Shown in pieces: positions 59,687-64,000 of a stretch of DNA of 64,000 nucleotides; within the stretch, counting starts at the first letter, position 1, and each line of letters starts with the position of its first letter. The translations under genes and the position numbers were made by a program. Below the pieces are notes generated by a model, which had not been told where the DNA came from, ran no database searches, and saw only the letters and a list, made by a program, of their open reading frames with translations. The stretch spans positions 186,001-250,000 of the forward strand of contig NZ_LIYH01000007.1 in the NCBI RefSeq assembly GCF_001905885.1, given 5' to 3'. The DNA is from Streptomyces sp. CB03234 (GTDB lineage: Bacteria > Actinomycetota > Actinomycetes > Streptomycetales > Streptomycetaceae).

Positions 59687-61051
59687 TCAGGCCTCCGTGC
59701 TGATGAAGACGTTCTTGGTTTCGGTGAAGGCGGTGAGGGCGTCGGGGCCGAGCTCGCGGCCGAGGCCGGACTGCTTGTAGCCGCCGAACGGGGTCCAGTA
59801 GCGGACGCTGGAGTGGGAGTTGACGGAGAGGTTGCCAGCGCGGACGGCGCCGGAGACGCGCAGCGCGCGGCCGACGTCGCGGGTCCAGATGGAGCCGGAC
59901 AGGCCGTACTCGGTGGCGTTGGCCAGGCGTACGGCGTCCTCCTCGTCGTCGAAGGGCAGGACGACGGCCACGGGGCCGAAGACCTCCTCGACGGCGGCGG
60001 GCGCGTCGGGCGCGAGGCCGGTGAGGACCGTGGGCGGGAACCAGAAGCCGGGGCCTTCGGGCGCCTTGCCGCGGATGGCGGTCGCGTCCTCGGGGACGTA
60101 ACCCCGCACCCTCTCCAGCTGGGTACGGGAGATGAGGGGGCCCATCTGGGTCTTCTCGTCGGACGGGTCGCCGACGACGATCTCCTCGATGGCGGGCGTC
60201 AGCAGCTCCAGGAAGCGGTCGTATGCGGTGCGCTGGACGAGGATGCGGGTGCGGGCGCAGCAGTCCTGCCCGGAGTTGTCCAGGAAGGACATGGGTGTGG
60301 CGGCGGCCGCGGCCTCGATGTCGGCGTCGGCGAACACGATGTTGGGGCTCTTGCCGCCGAGTTCGAGGGTCACGCGCTTCACCCGGCCGGCGCACGCCGC
60401 CATGATGCTCTTCCCGACGCGGGTGGAACCGGTGAAGACGATCTTGGCGACGCCGGGGTGTTCGACGAGGGCGTTGCCCGCGACGGGGCCGGCACCCGGC
60501 AGCACCTGGAAGAGGTGTTCGGGTAGCCCGGCCTCCAGGGCGAGTTCGGCGAGCCGAAGGGCCGTGAGGGGCGTGGTCTCGGCGGGTTTGAGGACGACGG
60601 CGTTGCCGGCCGCGAGGGCGGGGGCAGTGCCCCAGGCGGCGATGGGCATGGGGAAGTTCCAGGGGGCGATCACGCCGACGACGCCGAGGGGTTCGAGGAT
60701 CGTGATGTCGAGTCCGCCGGGTACCGGGATCTGCCGGCCGTTCAGGCGCTCCACTCCCCCGGCCGCGTAGTCGAGCAGGTCGCGGACGTTGCCGGCTTCC
60801 CAGCGGGCGTTGCCGAGGGTGTGGCCGGCCTCACGGACCTCCAGCCGGGCCAGTTCCTCGACGTGCTCGTCGACGACGGCGGCGAAACGGCGCAGGAGGC
60901 GGGCGCGGTCGGCGGGCGCGGCCGCCGCCCACGCCCGCTGGGCCCTGGCGGCCCGCTGGACGGCGGCGTCGACGTCGGCGGCGGTGGCGGCCGGGACGGT
61001 GGCGATGACCTCTTCGGTGGCGGGGTCGAGGACGAGGTGCTCGGTGCTCAC
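59687..61051 (-). CDS. Aldehyde dehydrogenase
   Basis: A 454-residue NAD(P)-dependent aldehyde dehydrogenase. Catalytic Glu230 is in VTLELGGKSPNIVF, the catalytic Cys264/Cys265 pair is in DNSGQDCCARTRI, and the cofactor region is IVFTGSTRVGKSI. The start is GTG 61051 with AAGGA 5 nt upstream. It sits between the GlnA4-type ligase (gap 8 nt) and the SDR. In polyamine and ethanolamine routes such enzymes oxidise gamma-glutamylated aldehydes. Confidence 0.93.
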   Translation of the reverse strand: MSTEHLVLDPATEEVIATVPAATAADVDAAVQRAARAQRAWAAAAPADRARLLRRFAAVVDEHVEELARLEVREAGHTLGNARWEAGNVRDLLDYAAGGVERLNGRQIPVPGGLDITILEPLGVVGVIAPWNFPMPIAAWGTAPALAAGNAVVLKPAETTPLTALRLAELALEAGLPEHLFQVLPGAGPVAGNALVEHPGVAKIVFTGSTRVGKSIMAACAGRVKRVTLELGGKSPNIVFADADIEAAAAATPMSFLDNSGQDCCARTRILVQRTAYDRFLELLTPAIEEIVVGDPSDEKTQMGPLISRTQLERVRGYVPEDATAIRGKAPEGPGFWFPPTVLTGLAPDAPAAVEEVFGPVAVVLPFDDEEDAVRLANATEYGLSGSIWTRDVGRALRVSGAVRAGNLSVNSHSSVRYWTPFGGYKQSGLGRELGPDALTAFTETKNVFISTEA

Positions 61052-61059
61052 ATGGGTCC

Positions 61060-62424
61060 TTACATGCGTTCGAAGGAGCGGCGCAGCTCCCAGTCGGTCA
61101 CCGCGGCGTCGAAGGCTTCGAGCTCGACCCGCGCCATGTTGCGGTAGTGGTCGACGACCTCGTCCCCGAAGGCGGCCTTCGCGATGGGGCTGTTCTCCCA
61201 CAGCTCGGCGGCCTCGCGCAGGGTGGTGGGGACGTGGGCGTAGTCGGCGGTGTACGCGTTGCCGTCGCACGGCTCGGGGAGTTCGAGCTGCTGCTCGATG
61301 CCGTACAGACCGGCCGCGACCAGGCCCGCGACGGCGAGGTACGGGTTGACGTCGCCGCCGGGGAGGCGGTTCTCGAAGCGCATCGAGCGGCCGTGGCCGA
61401 CCACCCGGAGGGAGCAGGTGCGGTTGTCGTAGCCCCAGGCGACGGCGGTCGGCGCGAACGAGCCGGGCTGGAAGCGCTTGTAGGAGTTGATGTTGGGCGC
61501 GTAGAGGAGGGAGAAGTCCCGCAGCGCGGCCAGCTGTCCGGCGAGGAAGTGCCGCATCACCGGGGACATCCCTCCGGGCCCGTCGCCCGCCATGACGTTG
61601 CGGCCGTCGGCGTCCTGCAACGAGAGGTGGATGTGGCAGGAGTTGCCCTCGCGCTCGTTGTACTTCGCCATGAAGGTGAGCGAGACGCCCTCCTGCGAGG
61701 CGATTTCCTTGGCGCCGGTCTTGTAGACGGCGTGCTGGTCGCAGGTGACCAGGGCCTCGTCGTACTTGAACGCGATTTCGTGCTGGCCGGGGTTGCACTC
61801 GCCCTTGGCGGACTCGACGGTCAGTCCGGCGGCGGCCATCTCGTTGCGGATGCGGCGCAGCAGGGGCTCGATGCGGCCGGTGCCGAGGATGGAATAGTCG
61901 ATGTTGTACTGGTTCGCCGGGGTCAGGTCGCGGTAGTCCGCGTTCCAGGCCTGTTCGTAGGTGTCCTTGAAGACGATGAATTCCAGCTCGGTGCCGACGT
62001 GTGCGGTGTAGCCGTGTCCGGCGAGCCGTTCCAGCTGGTGGCGCAGGATCTGGCGTGGTGCGGCGACGACGGGTGAGCCGTCGTTCCAGGCGAGGTCGGC
62101 GACGAGCATCGCCGTGCCGTCGTTCCAGGGGACGCGGCGCAGGGTGGACAGGTCGGGGCGCATGGCGAAGTCGCCGTAGCCCGTGGCCCAGGAGGACATG
62201 GCGTAGCCGTCGACGGTGTTGAGCTCGACGTCCACGGCGAGGAGGTAGTTGCAGCCCTCGGTGCCGTGCTCCAGCACGTCGTCGAGGAAGAACGGTGCGG
62301 CGAACCGCTTGCCCTGGAGCCGCCCTTGCATATCGGGGAAGGCCAGGACCACTGTGTCGATCTCACCGTGCGCGACGAGCCTGCGCAGCTCCTCGACGGC
62401 GAGTGGGGGTTTGCGGTCTGCCAC
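61060..62424 (-). CDS. glnA4: Glutamine synthetase-like gamma-glutamyl ligase (GlnA4 type)
   Basis: A 454-residue glutamine synthetase-family enzyme, of the type that attaches glutamate to amines rather than ammonia. It has the ATP and metal blocks GTELEFIVFKDTY, ESAKGECNPGQHEIAF, GNSCHIHLSLQDADG and RFENRLPGGDVNPYLA. The start is GTG 62424 with AGGAG 7 nt upstream. In S. coelicolor GlnA4 was described as a gamma-glutamylethanolamide synthetase. The context here (aldehyde dehydrogenase, FadR regulator, permease) is the same, so that function is likely, though the substrate is inferred. Confidence 0.88.
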   Translation of the reverse strand: MADRKPPLAVEELRRLVAHGEIDTVVLAFPDMQGRLQGKRFAAPFFLDDVLEHGTEGCNYLLAVDVELNTVDGYAMSSWATGYGDFAMRPDLSTLRRVPWNDGTAMLVADLAWNDGSPVVAAPRQILRHQLERLAGHGYTAHVGTELEFIVFKDTYEQAWNADYRDLTPANQYNIDYSILGTGRIEPLLRRIRNEMAAAGLTVESAKGECNPGQHEIAFKYDEALVTCDQHAVYKTGAKEIASQEGVSLTFMAKYNEREGNSCHIHLSLQDADGRNVMAGDGPGGMSPVMRHFLAGQLAALRDFSLLYAPNINSYKRFQPGSFAPTAVAWGYDNRTCSLRVVGHGRSMRFENRLPGGDVNPYLAVAGLVAAGLYGIEQQLELPEPCDGNAYTADYAHVPTTLREAAELWENSPIAKAAFGDEVVDHYRNMARVELEAFDAAVTDWELRRSFERM

Positions 62425-62460
62425 GGGATTGCTCCTCCTTCGGTCAGCCGGGAGCCATAA

Positions 62461-62480
62461 GGTATTGCCGAAGACCATTG
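62461..62480. promoter_or_regulatory. Element shared by the glnA4/fadR and permease promoters
   Basis: GGTAT-N9-CCATTG lies in the 77-nt divergent promoter between glnA4 and fadR. TAAGGT (62458-62463) on plus and TACCTT on minus are possible overlapping -10 boxes. The same 20-nt pattern occurs upstream of the permease gene (63310-63329). Confidence 0.45.
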
Positions 62481-62501
62481 CTTGGGAAGGGGAACCGCGA
62501 G

Positions 62502-63248
62502 GTGGCGAAGAAGAGCTCGGGAAGTGCGTCCGAGGACCGGCTGGCGCCCGTGCTGCGGCCGGTGCGGGCGGGCAACGGCTTCGAGGAGGCGCTGGAGCAG
62601 ATCCTCCAGGTCGTACGGCTCGGCCTGGTGCCCGGCGGCGAGCGGCTGCCCGCGGAGCGGGAGCTGGCGGACCGGATGGGGATCAGCCGGGTGACGCTGC
62701 GCGAGGTGCTGAAGGTGCTCCAGGAGCAGGGCCTGGTGGAGAGCCGGCGCGGCCGGTACGGCGGAACGTTTGTGCTGCACCGGGACCGGGCGCCCGGCGA
62801 CTCGGGCGAGGAGGAGCTGCGGCGCCGTATCGCGTCGGTGGACGTGGAGGACACGCTGCGCTTCCGCGAGGTGCTGGAGGTCGGCGCGGCGGGGCTGTGC
62901 GCGGCGCACGGGCTGACGGAGGAGGGTGCCGAGCGGCTGCGTACGGCGCTGCGGGCGACGCACGACGCGCCGCTGGACGACTACCGGCGCCAGGACACGC
63001 TGCTGCACCTGACGCTCGCCGAGTTGTCCGGCTCGCCGACGCTGACGGCGCAGTACGCGGCCGTACGGGCGTCGGTGAACGACCTGCTGGACTGCATCCC
63101 GCTGCTCGTACGCAATCTGGAGCACTCGCAGCACCAGCACACGGCGCTGGTGGAGGCCGTCCTGGAGGGGGACGCGGACGCGGCGCGCGAGGTGATGCGG
63201 GAGCACTGCGCGGGGACGGCGGCGCTGCTGCGCGGCTTCCTCACGTAA
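62502..63248 (+). CDS. FadR/GntR-family regulator
   Basis: A 248-residue FadR-subfamily regulator. The N-terminal winged helix GERLPAERELADRMGISRVTLREVLKVLQEQGLVESRRGRYGGTFV is followed by an all-helical FCD domain with metal/ligand residues typical of the family (DTLRFREVLEVGAAGLCAAH ... EHSQHQHTALVEAVLEGD). The start is GTG 62502 with AAGGGGA about 8 nt upstream. Divergent from glnA4, it is the likely repressor of that operon and of the following permease. Confidence 0.9.
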   Translation: MAKKSSGSASEDRLAPVLRPVRAGNGFEEALEQILQVVRLGLVPGGERLPAERELADRMGISRVTLREVLKVLQEQGLVESRRGRYGGTFVLHRDRAPGDSGEEELRRRIASVDVEDTLRFREVLEVGAAGLCAAHGLTEEGAERLRTALRATHDAPLDDYRRQDTLLHLTLAELSGSPTLTAQYAAVRASVNDLLDCIPLLVRNLEHSQHQHTALVEAVLEGDADAAREVMREHCAGTAALLRGFLT

Positions 63249-63309
63249 CTCCCGGGCGTAACCCGAAAGTAACGCACGGGTCTTGCCAATCACGCCCGAC
63301 CACCGCAAA

Positions 63310-63329
63310 GGTATGGGACCACTCCATTG
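63310..63329 (+). promoter_or_regulatory. Second copy of GGTAT-N9-CCATTG element
   Basis: This copy has the same length and ends as the element at 62461-62480, 34 nt upstream of the permease start. 13 of 21 aligned bases agree, including all bases of both ends. Confidence 0.4.
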
Positions 63330-63362
63330 GGCCCCGACCACTGACGCGGGAGCGCTGCTGCC

Positions 63363-64000
63363 ATGACGCTGGAAGAAACGAAGGACACGCCCGTCCCCGC
63401 CGACGACTACCTCAAGCGCCGGGCCCTTCGGCAGGGCAGCGCCGGCTGGCTGCTGCTGACCGGGCTCGGTGTGGGGTACGTCGTCTCCGGTGACTTCGCC
63501 GGCTGGAACATCGGCCTCGCCGAGGGCGGTTTCGGCGGGCTGGCGATCGCGACGGTCCTGATGGGCGTGATGTACGCCTGTCTCGTCTACGCGCTCGCCG
63601 AACTGTCCGCCATCCTGCCCGCGGCGGGCGGCGGTTACGGCTTCGCGCGCCGGGCGCTCGGCACCTGGGGCGGTTTTCTCACCGGTACGGCCATCCTCAT
63701 CGAGTACATCCTGGCGCCGGCCGCCATCTCCATCTTCATCGGCGACTACGTCGAGTCCCTGGGCCTCTTCGGCCTGGAGTCCGGCTGGCCCGTCTACCTC
63801 GCCTGCTTCGTCGTCTTCCTCGGCATCCACCTCTGGGGCGTCGGCGAGGCACTGCGCTTCAGCCTGATCGTGACCGCCATCGCGGTGGCGGCGCTGCTGA
63901 TCTTCGCGGTCGGCGCGTTCACCGAGTTCCGGGCGGACGGGCTCAACGACATCCCGGCCGACCCGAACGCCTTCGGGGCGAACTCCTGGCTGCCGTACGG
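63363..64000 (+). CDS. APC-family amino acid/ethanolamine permease (partial)
   Basis: The gene runs off the right edge; 212 codons are visible. A hydrophilic start MTLEETKDTPVPADDYLKRR is followed by the APC transporter pattern GWLLLTGLGVGYVVSGDFAGWNIGLAEGG (unwound GYVVSGDF region) and at least five membrane segments, including ELSAILPAAGGGYGFARRALG. It resembles ethanolamine permeases. Located next to glnA4 and the FadR regulator, it probably imports the amine handled by that operon. The start is ATG 63363. Confidence 0.88.
   Translation, partial: MTLEETKDTPVPADDYLKRRALRQGSAGWLLLTGLGVGYVVSGDFAGWNIGLAEGGFGGLAIATVLMGVMYACLVYALAELSAILPAAGGGYGFARRALGTWGGFLTGTAILIEYILAPAAISIFIGDYVESLGLFGLESGWPVYLACFVVFLGIHLWGVGEALRFSLIVTAIAVAALLIFAVGAFTEFRADGLNDIPADPNAFGANSWLPY

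Overview
The window is a piece of a high-GC actinobacterial chromosome, almost certainly Streptomyces. The evidence is strong G/C bias at third codon positions, many GTG and TTG starts, 4-base stop/start overlaps (ATGA, GTGA), GC-rich hairpins without T-runs at gene ends, and family content typical of the genus. From memory, the order argH ... argR-argD-argB-argJ-argC ... pheT-pheS ... rplT-rpmI-infC ... aldehyde dehydrogenase-glnA4-fadR-permease matches a core region of Streptomyces coelicolor. This is therefore mostly core chromosome with a few local insertions.

Layout. 1-6.5 kb: end of a cobalamin gene (probable cobT with a Pro/Ala-rich N-terminus), cobL, a GNAT acetyltransferase and the methionine importer metN-metI-metQ, which is preceded by a 28-codon Cys/Met-rich leader ORF. 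6.5-15 kb: a HAD phosphatase, two small membrane proteins, a second GNAT, a small sigma-like protein, a Tat-exported glycerophosphodiester phosphodiesterase with a PHO-box-like upstream element, a PlsC-type acyltransferase, and a TetR/MFS pair with a clear operator. 14.9-29 kb: argH and argG, then a complete lasso-peptide cluster (precursor, cyclase, RRE protein, peptidase, ABC exporter), a PPOX protein, an L,D-transpeptidase-like protein, and the divergently placed argC-argJ-argB-argD-argR operon. 29-43 kb: an ABC-2 transporter, a two-component pair, an orphan ketosynthase, a cupin/zinc-ribbon protein, an rRNA methyltransferase, a secreted glycoside-hydrolase-like protein, a 3-hydroxyacyl-CoA dehydrogenase, a NUDIX protein, an NsdA-like regulator and a PP2C phosphatase. 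43-51 kb: translation genes pheT-pheS and rplT-rpmI-infC, with an orphan histidine kinase and a SpoU methyltransferase between them. 51-58.8 kb: DUF1844 and SseB proteins, a mycosin-like protease paired with a Pro/Ala-rich membrane protein, a fold-type III PLP enzyme and a secreted HAD protein. 58.9-64 kb: an SDR, an aldehyde dehydrogenase and a GlnA4-type ligase, divergent from a FadR-type regulator and an amino acid/ethanolamine permease. This last block is a likely ethanolamine or polyamine utilisation locus.

The most interesting items are: (i) the lasso cluster with predicted core LGTTRGPEKHLVLKFSL; (ii) the leader peptide ending RCMCRMCAF upstream of metNIQ, a candidate Cys/Met-sensing attenuator; (iii) the structured infC leader, which has a true T-run terminator and a 9-nt long-range complementarity next to the Shine-Dalgarno of infC, itself apparently started at AUC; and (iv) a 20-nt element shared by the promoters of the FadR/GlnA4 block and its permease. 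No tRNA, rRNA, CRISPR array, insertion sequence or phage gene was seen.
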